Positions 25,507 to 34,093 of a stretch of 64,000 nt of DNA are shown piece by piece. The notes below the pieces were generated by a model. It ran no database searches. It was given only the letters and a program-made list of their open reading frames with translations, and was not told where the DNA came from. Each line of letters starts with the position of its first letter. The first letter of the stretch is position 1. The position numbers were made by a program, and so were the translations under genes. Source of the stretch: RGIG5299 sp045588575 (lineage in GTDB: Bacteria > Bacillota > Clostridia > Oscillospirales > RGIG5299); assembly GCA_045588575.1 (NCBI GenBank), contig JAZNEJ010000012.1:1-64000 (forward strand), written 5' to 3'.

Positions 25507-26298
25507 TTAATTATTTGATAAAGCAAGCTCATCAGCTCGTTTTTCGCAAGCAGTTAACGCCTTTTCTACAATGCCTGCCAAATCACTTTCCTCAAAGCTT
25601 ATCAAGGCGCGCTCGGTTGTGCCGTTTGGTGATTTTACCACTTTAATAAGCTCATCAAGCTCGTGAGGACGGTTTTTCATAACGTCTGCCGCTCCAAGCG
25701 CGGTTTGAACTGCAAAAATTTCAGCGGTTTCTCTATCTATTCCCGCTTTAACCGCATATTCGGCAATATATTTTGTAAAAAGGTAGAAATATGCCGGTCC
25801 GCTTCCCGAAAGGGCCGTTATTGCCGACATTTTATCTTCACTTACTTCGGTTACAACCGATATTTTTTCAAAAAGCTCTTTTGCTACCTTCATTTCAGCA
25901 TCGGTTACTTTTTTACCTTTGCAAAGACCGACTGCACCCAATTTATTCATCATGGGAGCGTTTGGCATAGCTCTGATTACTGAAAGATTTGAAACTTCTT
26001 CTATTTTTTCGGTGGTAATACCCGCCATTATGGATATTATTACCGATTTACTTCCTATAAAGTCTTCACGCTTTACAGCTTCAAAAAACTGTTGCGGCTT
26101 TACTGCCAAGAAAACGTAATCGCATTTTTTAAAAAGCTCTGCCGCAGATTCAACCAAAACAGCGCCTTTTTCTTTAAAAGGAACACACTTTTCTTTTATT
26201 TTCTCGCACAATATTATATTGGTGATGCCTACAACGTCGTATATACCGTTTATTATGGCACTTGCCATATTTCCAACACCCAAAAAGCCTATTTTCAT
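25507..26298 (-). CDS. proC: Pyrroline-5-carboxylate reductase
   Basis: This 263-residue cytoplasmic enzyme performs the last step of proline synthesis, reducing pyrroline-5-carboxylate with NAD(P)H. The N-terminal Rossmann motif is GFLGVGNMASAI (4-15). The family signature lies in ITALSGSGPAYFYLF and SPNGTTERAL. Length is normal. It has its own promoter and is probably the first gene of the unit running into the SpoIIM-like gene, though a hairpin lies between them. Confidence 0.96.
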   Translation of the reverse strand: MKIGFLGVGNMASAIINGIYDVVGITNIILCEKIKEKCVPFKEKGAVLVESAAELFKKCDYVFLAVKPQQFFEAVKREDFIGSKSVIISIMAGITTEKIEEVSNLSVIRAMPNAPMMNKLGAVGLCKGKKVTDAEMKVAKELFEKISVVTEVSEDKMSAITALSGSGPAYFYLFTKYIAEYAVKAGIDRETAEIFAVQTALGAADVMKNRPHELDELIKVVKSPNGTTERALISFEESDLAGIVEKALTACEKRADELALSNN

Positions 26299-26338
26299 AG
26301 TAAATCCTCTTTTGAAAATATTATGTTAAGCGGATTAT

Positions 26339-26367
26339 ATAATACTACATTTTAAGATAAAATTCAA
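26339..26367 (-). promoter_or_regulatory. Sigma-A promoter of proC
   Basis: TTGAAT (26367-26362) and TATTAT (26344-26339) on the minus strand are 17 bp apart. Confidence 0.78.
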
Positions 26368-26397
26368 GTAAAAATTAATTAATATTTTATAAAAACA

Positions 26398-26424
26398 ATA
26401 AAATGCCACGCAAATGGCATTTTA
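26398..26424 (-). terminator. Terminator of the yajC-SCIFF operon
   Basis: AAATGCCA pairs with TGGCATTT around a six-base loop, directly after the maturase stop, and is followed by a T-rich minus strand. Confidence 0.82.
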
Positions 26425-26432
26425 TTTTAAGA

Positions 26433-27794
26433 TTATTCTTCGGTTTTAAGCGCGGTTTGTATCATAATTGAGCATTCGCAGCGTTTTCTTTGGAATTCGC
26501 AGCTTATTTTATGAGGCTTTAACATATCGCCGTTAAAGGCATGATTATTTGCATTGCATCCACCACTGCAAAAGTATTTCGCAAAACAGTTTCTGCATTC
26601 TTCTTTATGACACAAATCCTTATTTTTAAAGGTTGTTTTCATTTTTTTATCAATTTCGCCGTCGTGAACGTTACCCATAACAAATTCACTGTTGCCGACA
26701 AACTGATGGCAGGGGTAAATATCTCCGTCGGGAGTTACCGCAATATATTCACTTCCGCAACCACATCCCTTAATACGTTTAATAATACAAGGGCCGTCTT
26801 CTAAATCTATATTGAAATGGAAGAAATTTATCTTTTCACCCGATTTCTTCATATCCAATATATATTTTGCAAGCTTTTCATATTCTTCCAATACCGCAGG
26901 TACCTCTTTTTCGGTAAGAGCCCACTCACAGCATTTATCGGAAACAACGGGTTCAACAGATATTTGGTCAAAGCCCAAGGAATATATATGCTTTACGTCT
27001 TCGGCAAAATCGGTATTGAATTTTGTGAAGGTACCTCTAACGTAATAATCGCCGGTTCTGCTTTCAACAAGCTTTTTGAATTTAGGTAAGATTATATCGT
27101 AGCTTCCCTTTTGATTTACCGTTTTACGCATTTTATCGTTAACTTGACTTCTACCGTCTAACGACAAAACACAGTTCGACATTTCTCTGTTTATATATTC
27201 TATTTTATCATCGTCAAGCAACATTCCGTTTGTAGTTATTGTAAAACGGAAATTTTTATTATGCTCTTTTTCAATTTTTCTTGCATATTCAACGGTTTGC
27301 TTTACAACTTCAAAGTTCATTAAAGGCTCACCGCCGAAGAAATCTACCTCTATGTTTTTTCTTCCTTTTGAGGATTTTACAATAAAATCTATGGCTGCCT
27401 TTGCCGTTTCAAAAGGCATTAGCTTTCTTCCTTCACCGAAATCTCCTGTTGAAGCAAAGCAATATGAGCATCTTAAATTACAATCATGCGCGACGTTTAA
27501 GCAAAGAGCTTTTATGGGGAAATCGCCTTCGTCGGACATATAGTCTTCGGGAACGAATTCCTCGGAATATAAAAGACCTTCGTTTACAAGTTCTTTTAAT
27601 TCCGAAACGATTTCAGCAATTTCTTCTTTATTATATTGCGGATAAAATTCAGAAAGCTTTTCTACGCCGTCTTCTTCCAAAAAAAGTTTTTCTTTTGAAA
27701 GGATATCGTAAGTCATCTCGTCAATAGAATGAACGGCGCCGCTTTCAACGTCCACTGCTATATAATATCCGTTTTGTTTAAACAAATGTACCAT
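26433..27794 (-). CDS. SCIFF peptide maturase (radical SAM, SPASM domain)
   Basis: This 453-residue enzyme modifies the SCIFF peptide by forming Cys-to-Thr thioether crosslinks (CteB-type ranthipeptide synthase). The N-terminal 95 residues are a RiPP recognition-like domain (MVHLFKQNGYYIAVDVESG). The radical SAM cluster motif is C105-x3-C109-x2-C112 (CNLRCSYC), followed by FFGGEPL. The C-terminal SPASM region holds many cysteines (GCGCGS, CHQF, CHKEECRNCFAKYFCSGGC) for auxiliary iron-sulfur clusters. It follows the peptide gene by 72 bp, with an intervening hairpin and an AGAGGT ribosome binding site. Length and order match the SCIFF maturase family. Confidence 0.95.
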   Translation of the reverse strand: MVHLFKQNGYYIAVDVESGAVHSIDEMTYDILSKEKLFLEEDGVEKLSEFYPQYNKEEIAEIVSELKELVNEGLLYSEEFVPEDYMSDEGDFPIKALCLNVAHDCNLRCSYCFASTGDFGEGRKLMPFETAKAAIDFIVKSSKGRKNIEVDFFGGEPLMNFEVVKQTVEYARKIEKEHNKNFRFTITTNGMLLDDDKIEYINREMSNCVLSLDGRSQVNDKMRKTVNQKGSYDIILPKFKKLVESRTGDYYVRGTFTKFNTDFAEDVKHIYSLGFDQISVEPVVSDKCCEWALTEKEVPAVLEEYEKLAKYILDMKKSGEKINFFHFNIDLEDGPCIIKRIKGCGCGSEYIAVTPDGDIYPCHQFVGNSEFVMGNVHDGEIDKKMKTTFKNKDLCHKEECRNCFAKYFCSGGCNANNHAFNGDMLKPHKISCEFQRKRCECSIMIQTALKTEE

Positions 27795-27818
27795 ATTTAT
27801 GTACCTCTTTAAAGATAA

Positions 27819-27843
27819 TCAGCAGGAGGTTCGCTCCTGCTGA
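27819..27843 (-). promoter_or_regulatory. Intergenic hairpin between SCIFF and its maturase
   Basis: CAGCAGGAG (27820-27828) pairs with CTCCTGCTG (27834-27842) around a five-base loop, plus one closing pair. It is followed on the minus strand only by a short T-rich stretch, so it looks like an attenuator or RNA-stability element that would favour the peptide over the enzyme. Confidence 0.6.
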
Positions 27844-27866
27844 ATTACGTTTTTGCTTACCTGCTC

Positions 27867-28013
27867 TTACTTCTTATCGTTTTCACATTTCTGGTTTGCA
27901 ACGGTGCAAGAAGTTTTGCAAGCAGACTGGCAAGAAGTCTGGCACTCGCCGCATCCGCCCTTGCATGCAGTTACCTTAAGGTCGCTTTTCTTTACGGTTT
28001 TAATGTGTTTCAT
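27867..28013 (-). CDS. SCIFF ranthipeptide precursor (six-cysteines-in-forty-five family)
   Basis: This is a 48-residue precursor. The leader begins MKHIKTVKKSDLKVTA and the core contains CGECQTSCQSACKTSCTVAN, the near-invariant SCIFF signature. Cysteines are at 17, 21, 24, 28, 32, 36 and 43. Cys32 and Thr37 lie exactly where the characterised CteA thioether forms. GGAGGT stands before the ATG and overlaps the stop of the upstream membrane protein gene, five bases away. Its maturase is next downstream. The role of SCIFF peptides is still unclear; quorum sensing or redox functions have been proposed. Confidence 0.97.
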   Translation of the reverse strand: MKHIKTVKKSDLKVTACKGGCGECQTSCQSACKTSCTVANQKCENDKK

Positions 28014-28018
28014 TTTAA

Positions 28019-28435
28019 CTACCTCCGTGTTGTTATCTTTTTCTTTATTTTTATATTTGTTCCCAAAACTGCGCCAATCACACCGGTTATAAGAGATAAC
28101 AGCATTATTGCAATTAACTCAAGGTCGGGTGTGAAGGATTCGGAAAATATCAACCTGACAATTAACAAAAGCAAAGTCATAGTTGCTCCCGATATTAATC
28201 CGGTTACAAGCCCGTTTTTTCTCGCTTTTAATCCCGCGAGTAATCCTCCCGCAAATCCGCCTATTATTGCGGAAACGATTGCCAAAAGTGAGGCCGTGTT
28301 TTCAGGCAAGGCGCCAACAAGCATGAGAAGCGCAAATATAAATATTACCGCTACCATTATAATAAAGCCTATAATGCCACCCAAAACACCCATTTTAAAA
28401 ATAGGCTTGATTTTTTCCGTTTTATCGTTTTTCAT
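28019..28435 (-). CDS. Small four-helix membrane protein (TIGR04086-like) of the SCIFF locus
   Basis: This 138-residue protein has about four transmembrane helices (18-42, 47-67, 76-95, 106-128), short polar loops and a basic C-terminus. It fits the TIGR04086 group, which I recall being encoded beside yajC and SCIFF genes in Clostridia; that name is from memory. GGAG lies before the ATG and the gene is five bases from the SCIFF start, so co-expression is very likely. A role in peptide export or membrane association is inference. Confidence 0.75.
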   Translation of the reverse strand: MKNDKTEKIKPIFKMGVLGGIIGFIIMVAVIFIFALLMLVGALPENTASLLAIVSAIIGGFAGGLLAGLKARKNGLVTGLISGATMTLLLLIVRLIFSESFTPDLELIAIMLLSLITGVIGAVLGTNIKIKKKITTRR

Positions 28436-28488
28436 ATTCTCATCCTCCGTTTTATAGTTATTTATTCGGAGTTTGAGAATTTTATGAC

Positions 28489-28962
28489 TTAATCTTTTTG
28501 CTTAGGATTTTCAACCTTGCTTGCAAGAGCTTTTTGCTCTTCTTTTGCAGCGGCTTGCTTTTCTTTATCTTCTTTAGTTATGATAGTCTGGATTGCCCAT
28601 TTCATAACAACGATGCGGTTTCTTGCAGCGCCTACTTCAATGGTAACCTTATCGTCTTCGGGCTTTGCAACAACAACAGTGCCGACAATACCGCCGATTG
28701 TGATAAGTTCATCACCTATTTTAAGCTTATTTCTCTGTTCTGCTTGTTCTTTTTCTTTCTTCTTTTGAGAACGGTTGCTTATAAAGAAGAATAGAACCAA
28801 AAGAAGAATGGGAATAAGGAGCATTAAAGTATCGCCCCAGCCTGCATTTTGCTGACCGTTTGTTCCCGAACCCGCATTTCCTTCGGGAGCCTGTGTGGAA
28901 GAGCTTGTTCCTTCTAAGGGGTTAGCGCCCATAAATCCGCAATCAATAGCGTAAATATTCAT
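28489..28962 (-). CDS. yajC: Preprotein translocase subunit YajC
   Basis: This 157-residue accessory subunit of the Sec translocase has one transmembrane helix (about 46-62) followed by the YajC domain: FFFISNRSQKKKEKE, LKIGDELITIGGIVGTVV, VTIEVGAARNRIVVMKWAIQTII. The N-terminal 40 residues are a longer, Gly/Ser/Asn-rich extracytoplasmic segment than usual. It is the first gene after a consensus promoter and heads the SCIFF operon; secD and secF are not here. Confidence 0.92.
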   Translation of the reverse strand: MNIYAIDCGFMGANPLEGTSSSTQAPEGNAGSGTNGQQNAGWGDTLMLLIPILLLVLFFFISNRSQKKKEKEQAEQRNKLKIGDELITIGGIVGTVVVAKPEDDKVTIEVGAARNRIVVMKWAIQTIITKEDKEKQAAAKEEQKALASKVENPKQKD

Positions 28963-29005
28963 TGTTTTCTACCTTTCATTAACCTTTTTATTGCCTATTA
29001 AAAAT

Positions 29006-29034
29006 ATTATACAATATTTTACTGTTTTTTACAA
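29006..29034 (-). promoter_or_regulatory. Sigma-A promoter of the yajC-SCIFF operon
   Basis: TTGTAA (29034-29029) and TATAAT (29011-29006) on the minus strand, 17 bp apart. Confidence 0.82.
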
Positions 29035-29047
29035 GTAATTTTTGTTT

Positions 29048-30277
29048 TTATTTTATTGAAAAAAGCTTTTTAATGAGTTCGTGGCCGTTTTCAACGTAAT
29101 TTTCCTTACTTATTTCAAACTCATTATAGCAGTTTGCGTGAGGCTTTAATTCTTGTTTATTAGTATAAAGAACGTAAGGAACGGCATCTCTCGTGTGAGT
29201 TCTTAAAGTAAGCGGAGTAGGATGGTCGGGCAATAAAAGAACTGCGTAGTCTTCATTTGCTTCCTTTAATTTTTGAGTTATGGGAGCAAGGATTTCGGAA
29301 TCTATTTTTTCAATAGATTTAACCTTATTGTCAACTTCGCAACGATGTCCGCTCTCATCGGCAGCTTCAACGTGAATATAAACGAAATCTTTTCCGTCAA
29401 GAAGTGCCTTTAAGGCCGCTTCACCTTTTCCTTTAAAGTTGGTGTTTATATTTCCCGTTGCTCCGGGAACCTCTATTACTTCAAGCTCTGCACAAACCGC
29501 AATGCCTTTTATGAGGTCAACAGCCGAAACAACCGCGCCGTTAATTCCGTAAAGTTCTTTATAGGTTTTTAAGGCGGGGCGTTTGCCTTCTCCCCATATC
29601 CACATTGAGTTTGCGGGCTTTAAGCCTCTTTCAATTCTGCTTTTATTAACGGGATGGTTTGAAAGAATTTCAAAGCTTGCTTTCATAAACTCAAATATAT
29701 CAACGGTACCGTTTCCCTGAGGAAGATAATCGGTTACCTTTCTCTCCGTTATATCGTGCGGAGGGGTAAAGCTCATTTTACCCGAAGGTTTATTCCAAAC
29801 AAGGCAGTGGCGGTAGCTAATACCTGAATAAAGCTTAAACTCATCGGCAAATTTCGGAAAACGTTTAGGGAGCTCTTCATTTAATGTTTTTATAAGTTCA
29901 GCGCTCTCTTCACTTGTAATTTCATCGGAGCTGTAATCGAGCATAGTTTTATCTTTGTAATCAGCTTCGTCGGAAACGCAAACCAAATTACAACGGAAAG
30001 CCATATCGGTATCATCAAGCTTAATACCCATACTCATAGCTTCAAGAGGGGATCTTCCCGTATAATAAACATAAGGGTCGTATCCCATTACAGAAAGATT
30101 GGCAACGTCGCTTCCGGGCTTTAAATCGTCCGGAACGGTTTTAACAAGGCCCGTTTCTCCGTTTTGCGCAAAGAAATCCATTACAGGTTTTTTGGCAACC
30201 TCTAACGGCGTTTTATTATTTAAAAAGTCTGAACGGTAGTCCGACATACCGTCTCCAAGCATTACTATATATTTCAT
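29048..30277 (-). CDS. ApgM-like cofactor-independent phosphoglycerate mutase
   Basis: This 409-residue alkaline-phosphatase-superfamily enzyme is of the archaeal-type independent phosphoglycerate mutase group, interconverting 3- and 2-phosphoglycerate. It begins with the metal motif MLGDGMSD and has GSDVANLSVMGYDPYVYYTGR, the likely phospho-acceptor serine region, and late metal ligands in EAADESGH and LLLPDHPTP. Some bacterial members were proposed to act as homoserine kinases, so that alternative is open. It lies 18 bp downstream of purD and ends the purine transcript before the yajC promoter. Confidence 0.8.
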   Translation of the reverse strand: MKYIVMLGDGMSDYRSDFLNNKTPLEVAKKPVMDFFAQNGETGLVKTVPDDLKPGSDVANLSVMGYDPYVYYTGRSPLEAMSMGIKLDDTDMAFRCNLVCVSDEADYKDKTMLDYSSDEITSEESAELIKTLNEELPKRFPKFADEFKLYSGISYRHCLVWNKPSGKMSFTPPHDITERKVTDYLPQGNGTVDIFEFMKASFEILSNHPVNKSRIERGLKPANSMWIWGEGKRPALKTYKELYGINGAVVSAVDLIKGIAVCAELEVIEVPGATGNINTNFKGKGEAALKALLDGKDFVYIHVEAADESGHRCEVDNKVKSIEKIDSEILAPITQKLKEANEDYAVLLLPDHPTPLTLRTHTRDAVPYVLYTNKQELKPHANCYNEFEISKENYVENGHELIKKLFSIK

Positions 30278-30295
30278 ATTCGAAAAGTCCTTCCG

Positions 30296-31567
30296 TCAAT
30301 CTATTTGACAGCCCGCTTTACCTATATCTTTTCTGTAAAAACCGTCTTTAAAAGATATTTTATCGACGTTTGAATAGCATTTTTTAAGTGCTTCATCAAG
30401 AGTTTTTCCTTTGCAGGTTACGCCCAAAACTCTTCCGCCTGCAGTTACAATTTTTCCGTCTTTAAGAGCAGTGCCTGCGTGAAAAACGGTGCAATCGGCT
30501 TCAACGTCGTTTAAACCGAAAATTTCATAACCCTTTTCATAGTGTTTGGGGTAACCGCCGCTCGCCATAATTACACAAGCGCAAGCGTTATCTTCCCACT
30601 CTATTTTAAGAGATGAAAGCTTTTCGTCAATTACCGCTTCAAAAATATCAACGAGGTCAGTTTTAAGTCTGGGTAAAACAACCTGTGTTTCGGGGTCGCC
30701 GAAACGGCAGTTATATTCAATTACCTTGGGGCCGTTTTCGGTTATCATAAGACCGAAATAAAGAACGCCTTTGAAGGTTCTTCCCTCTTGATTCATTGCA
30801 TTAACAGTGGGAAGGAAAATTGTGTTCATACATTCTTCAGCAAGAGCATCGGTATAGAAAGGATTGGGAGAAATGGTGCCCATACCTCCGGTGTTGGGGC
30901 CTTTATCGTCATCGTATGCTCTTTTATGGTCTTTCGAGGAAACCATGGGAACAACAGTTTTGCCGTCGGTAAAGGCAAGAACGGAAACTTCAGGACCTTT
31001 AAGGCATTCTTCAATAACTATACAGTTACCGGATGCACCGAAAACCTTATCTTCCATTGCTTCTTTAACGGCTTCTATTGCTTGTTCTTTTGTTTCTGCA
31101 ACCGTTACACCTTTTCCGAGCGCGGGGCCGTCTGCTTTAACAACAATAGGTGCAGATTCGGAATTGATGTAATCTATTGCAGATTTCGCATCTGTAAAGC
31201 TTTTATACTTTGCAGTTGGAATCCCGTATTTTTCCATGAGTTTTTTAGAAAATTCTTTACTTCCTTCGATTATTGCCGCATTTTTGCGCGGTCCAAATAC
31301 TCTAAAGCCTTCGGCTTCAAGTAAATCGGTTAAACCCATTATAAGAGGGTCATCGGGAGCAACGACAATCATATCGGGGTTTAATTTTTTAGCAAGCTCA
31401 ACCGCGGCATCAAGGTCGGTTGCCTTAACGTTCGGAAAGCATTCCGCAACAAGTGAGATTCCACCGTTTCCGGGTGCGCACCAAAGCTTTTCAACTTTTT
31501 TGCTTTTTTTAAGCTGATGCGCAATGGCGTCTTCTCTTCCGCCGCTTCCATATATAAGTATATTCAT
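30296..31567 (-). CDS. purD: Phosphoribosylamine-glycine ligase (GAR synthetase)
   Basis: This 423-residue ATP-grasp enzyme performs the second step of purine synthesis, joining glycine to phosphoribosylamine. It has MNILIYGSGGREDAIA at the N-terminus, DGPALGKGVTVA in the ATP-grasp region and EYNCRFGDPETQVVLPRL near the end. Length is typical. It sits 19 bp downstream of the AICAR formyltransferase in the pur operon. Confidence 0.96.
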   Translation of the reverse strand: MNILIYGSGGREDAIAHQLKKSKKVEKLWCAPGNGGISLVAECFPNVKATDLDAAVELAKKLNPDMIVVAPDDPLIMGLTDLLEAEGFRVFGPRKNAAIIEGSKEFSKKLMEKYGIPTAKYKSFTDAKSAIDYINSESAPIVVKADGPALGKGVTVAETKEQAIEAVKEAMEDKVFGASGNCIVIEECLKGPEVSVLAFTDGKTVVPMVSSKDHKRAYDDDKGPNTGGMGTISPNPFYTDALAEECMNTIFLPTVNAMNQEGRTFKGVLYFGLMITENGPKVIEYNCRFGDPETQVVLPRLKTDLVDIFEAVIDEKLSSLKIEWEDNACACVIMASGGYPKHYEKGYEIFGLNDVEADCTVFHAGTALKDGKIVTAGGRVLGVTCKGKTLDEALKKCYSNVDKISFKDGFYRKDIGKAGCQID

Positions 31568-31586
31568 TTAAAATACCTCTTAAAAA

Positions 31587-32762
31587 TTAATGGTGGAATA
31601 AACGAATGCCGGTAAATGCCATTACCATATTATATTTATTTGCAGTTTCAATAACGTTATCGTCTCTTATTGAGCCGCCGGGTTCAGCAACGTAGCAAAC
31701 ACCGCTTTTTCTTGCTCTTTCAATGTTATCTCCAAAGGGGAAGAAAGCATCGGATGCAACGGAAACACCGTTAAGTGTTTTAATCCATTCTTTTTTCTCT
31801 TCGGCAGTAAGAACTTCGGGCTTTTCTTTAAAATATCTTTGCCAGTTGCCATCTGCGGTAACGTCTTCGTATTCATCGGAGATATAAATATCTATTGTCG
31901 TATCTTTATCGGGACGCTTAATCGTATCGAGGAAAGGAAGCGCCAAAACCTTGGGATGACGGCGGAGATACCAAACGTCTGCCTTATTTCCCGCAAGACG
32001 TGTGCAGTGAATTCTCGATTGTTGACCTGCTCCTACGCCTATTGTTTGACCGTTAAGACAATAGCAAACCGAGTTGGACTGGGTGTATTTTAAGGTTATT
32101 AAACCTAAAAGAAGGTCATTTTTAGCATCTTCGGAAAGAACCTTGTTTTCGGTTACAATATTTTTAAGCATTTCTTTATCAATTTTAAGCTCGTTTCTTC
32201 CCTGCTCAAAGGTAATTCCGAAGCAATCTTTATTTTCAATGGGAGCGGGCTTGAAATTGGGGTCTATTTTAATAACGGTGTAGTTGCCGTTTCTTTTTGT
32301 GCGAAGAATTTCAAGTGCTTTTTCTGTGTAAGAAGGAGCTATAACACCGTCGGAAACCTCACCTTTTAAAAGGTTAGCGGTATCTTCATCGCATTCATCG
32401 GAAAGAGCTGCAAAATCTCCGTAGGAGCACATTCTGTCGGCGCCTCTTGCTCTTGCATAAGCAGTTGCAATGGGAGAAATTTCTTCTTTATCTACAAAAT
32501 ATATTTGTCTTTCAACGTCAGTTAAAGGCTTTGCAATTGCAGCACCCGCGGGGCTTACGTGTTTAAAAGACGCTGCGGCGGGTTTGCCGGTTGCTTCTTT
32601 AAGCTCCTTAACGAGCTGCCAGCTGTTTAATGCATCTAAAAGATTTATGTAACCTGCTCTTCCGTTTAAAACTTCAATAGGAAGCTCGCTTCCGTCTTTC
32701 ATAAAAACTCTTGAAGGTTTTTGGTTGGGGTTACAACCGTATTTAAGCATAAGTTCGTTCAT
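31587..32762 (-). CDS. Stand-alone AICAR formyltransferase
   Basis: This 391-residue enzyme transfers a formyl group from 10-formyltetrahydrofolate to AICAR. It corresponds to the transformylase half of PurH (start MLKYGCNPNQKPSRVF, SFKHVSPAGAAIA with the Lys-His pair, IGVGAGQQSRIHCTRLAG, SDAFFPFGDNI, PGGSIRDD). The N-terminal IMP cyclohydrolase half of bifunctional PurH is absent; a separate PurO-type cyclohydrolase is encoded 12 bp upstream. This split is known in some Clostridia and archaea. Confidence 0.93.
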   Translation of the reverse strand: MNELMLKYGCNPNQKPSRVFMKDGSELPIEVLNGRAGYINLLDALNSWQLVKELKEATGKPAAASFKHVSPAGAAIAKPLTDVERQIYFVDKEEISPIATAYARARGADRMCSYGDFAALSDECDEDTANLLKGEVSDGVIAPSYTEKALEILRTKRNGNYTVIKIDPNFKPAPIENKDCFGITFEQGRNELKIDKEMLKNIVTENKVLSEDAKNDLLLGLITLKYTQSNSVCYCLNGQTIGVGAGQQSRIHCTRLAGNKADVWYLRRHPKVLALPFLDTIKRPDKDTTIDIYISDEYEDVTADGNWQRYFKEKPEVLTAEEKKEWIKTLNGVSVASDAFFPFGDNIERARKSGVCYVAEPGGSIRDDNVIETANKYNMVMAFTGIRLFHH

Positions 32763-32774
32763 TTTTTATCTCCC

Positions 32775-33473
32775 TTAACCAAGTTTATTAATTATTTTAG
32801 TTGTGATTTTGCCTGTTTCCATTTCGGTATATCTTACAAAAAGAGAAACCTTATTCTCTTCGTTAAGAGATTTCCAAATATCGTTAGCAAAAGCTTCCAT
32901 ATCGTCGGTAAGCTCGATTTTTACAGGCTCTCCGACAAAAGAAGGAATGGGATTACCATCGTCAACGTAGGTGTGGATTATATGTCCGAAGCCTGCTTCG
33001 GGTTCAGCGTAATCATAAGTGTAGCGTGCGCATTTATCGCCTACACCGTCGGAACATTTTAATATAGAAAGCTTATATTCGCCGGTTTTATCGGTTTGAA
33101 TACCCGAAATTCTGGGGGTGAAGTTCGGTGCATCAGGTTCAAATTTGCGAGTTTTAAGCGCTTGATTAAAGCACTTGCCTTCTTTTATAAATTCATAAAC
33201 CGTGTCGGTTTGGTCGCCGTTGGTTACAATTTGCTTACCGTCTATTTTTCTTACGGGATAGTAAATTATAAGTGACGGGTCTTTAAGCTTTGCAGGGTCG
33301 AAAGCTTCGGTTTTCATATCGTCGCCTACCGGAACAAATATTCTGTTACGGCTGTTTTCGCTTCTTCCCATTATGAAATAAGCAGCTACCGCATATTTGC
33401 CGTTAGGAGATATTCCAAGAAGAACGCCTCTTCCGGGATAGGTTTTTGATGAAAGATATTCGTTTATTTTCAC
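32775..33473 (-). CDS. purO: PurO-type IMP cyclohydrolase
   Basis: This 232-residue enzyme closes the purine ring to give IMP. It belongs to the archaeal-type IMP cyclohydrolase family (PF07826): GRGVLLGISPNGKYAVAAYF, MGRSENSRNRIF, NGDQTD, FTPRISG and AGFGHIIHTYVDDGNP are recognisable. It supplies the activity missing from the stand-alone formyltransferase next door. The start is GTG at 33473, with GGAAGG about ten bases upstream. It lies 16 bp after purN. Confidence 0.9.
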   Translation of the reverse strand: MKINEYLSSKTYPGRGVLLGISPNGKYAVAAYFIMGRSENSRNRIFVPVGDDMKTEAFDPAKLKDPSLIIYYPVRKIDGKQIVTNGDQTDTVYEFIKEGKCFNQALKTRKFEPDAPNFTPRISGIQTDKTGEYKLSILKCSDGVGDKCARYTYDYAEPEAGFGHIIHTYVDDGNPIPSFVGEPVKIELTDDMEAFANDIWKSLNEENKVSLFVRYTEMETGKITTKIINKLG

Positions 33474-33489
33474 AGTTGTTTTTTCCTTC

Positions 33490-34086
33490 CTATTCGTTGC
33501 TTAACTTATTTATAGCCTCGGGAAGTATTTTCCACTCGGCTTCTGTCATTACTCTTTTTTGAAGTGTTTCAGGGGTATCATCTTCTTTTACTTCAACTGC
33601 TTTTTGTGCAATTATCTTGCCGCCGTCGGTTATCTCGTTTACGAAATGAACCGTGGCTCCCGTAACTTTAACGCCTTTTTCAAGCGCAGCCTCGTGGACC
33701 TTAAGACCGTAAAATCCATCGCCGCAAAAAGACGGAATAAGCGAAGGGTGAACGTTTATTATTTTGTTCGGATAAGCTTTAATGAAAGCTTTATCAAGTA
33801 TTACCATAAATCCTGCAAGAACAATAATATCGGGTTTCAAAGAGTCAACAAGTGAAAGAAGCACTTCGGAATATTCTTTATTTGAAGAAAACTGTTTTCG
33901 TTCAAGAATATATGCCGGAATTGATGCTTTTTCGGCTCTTTCAAGAGCTTTAACTCCGCTTTTGCTTGAAATTACGCCAACAATTTCGCCGTTTGTAATT
34001 TTACCGTCGGCTTTAGCGTCTATTATTGCCTGAAGATTTGTGCCTCCCCCGGAAACAAGAACAATTATCCTTTTTATTTTAATCAA
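33490..34086 (-). CDS. purN: Phosphoribosylglycinamide formyltransferase
   Basis: This 198-residue GAR transformylase uses 10-formyltetrahydrofolate. It has LVSGGGTNLQAIIDA at the N-terminus, NVHPSLIPSF with the catalytic His and the preceding Asn, and GATVHFVNEITDGGKII with the catalytic Asp. The start is unclear. The annotated TTG at 34086 touches the AAAGGA ribosome binding site with no spacer. In frame, ATT follows immediately and ATA three codons after the TTG has ideal spacing and would give MKRIIVLVSGGG, the usual family start. A non-AUG start is therefore unavoidable. It follows purM by seven bases. Confidence 0.93.
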   Translation of the reverse strand: MIKIKRIIVLVSGGGTNLQAIIDAKADGKITNGEIVGVISSKSGVKALERAEKASIPAYILERKQFSSNKEYSEVLLSLVDSLKPDIIVLAGFMVILDKAFIKAYPNKIINVHPSLIPSFCGDGFYGLKVHEAALEKGVKVTGATVHFVNEITDGGKIIAQKAVEVKEDDTPETLQKRVMTEAEWKILPEAINKLSNE

Positions 34087-34093
34087 TCCTTTA

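Noticed and set aside
30788..31324. 178-residue plus-strand frame opposite purD
   Set aside because: It is a shadow of a conserved gene, with low-complexity Phe/Cys/Asn composition.
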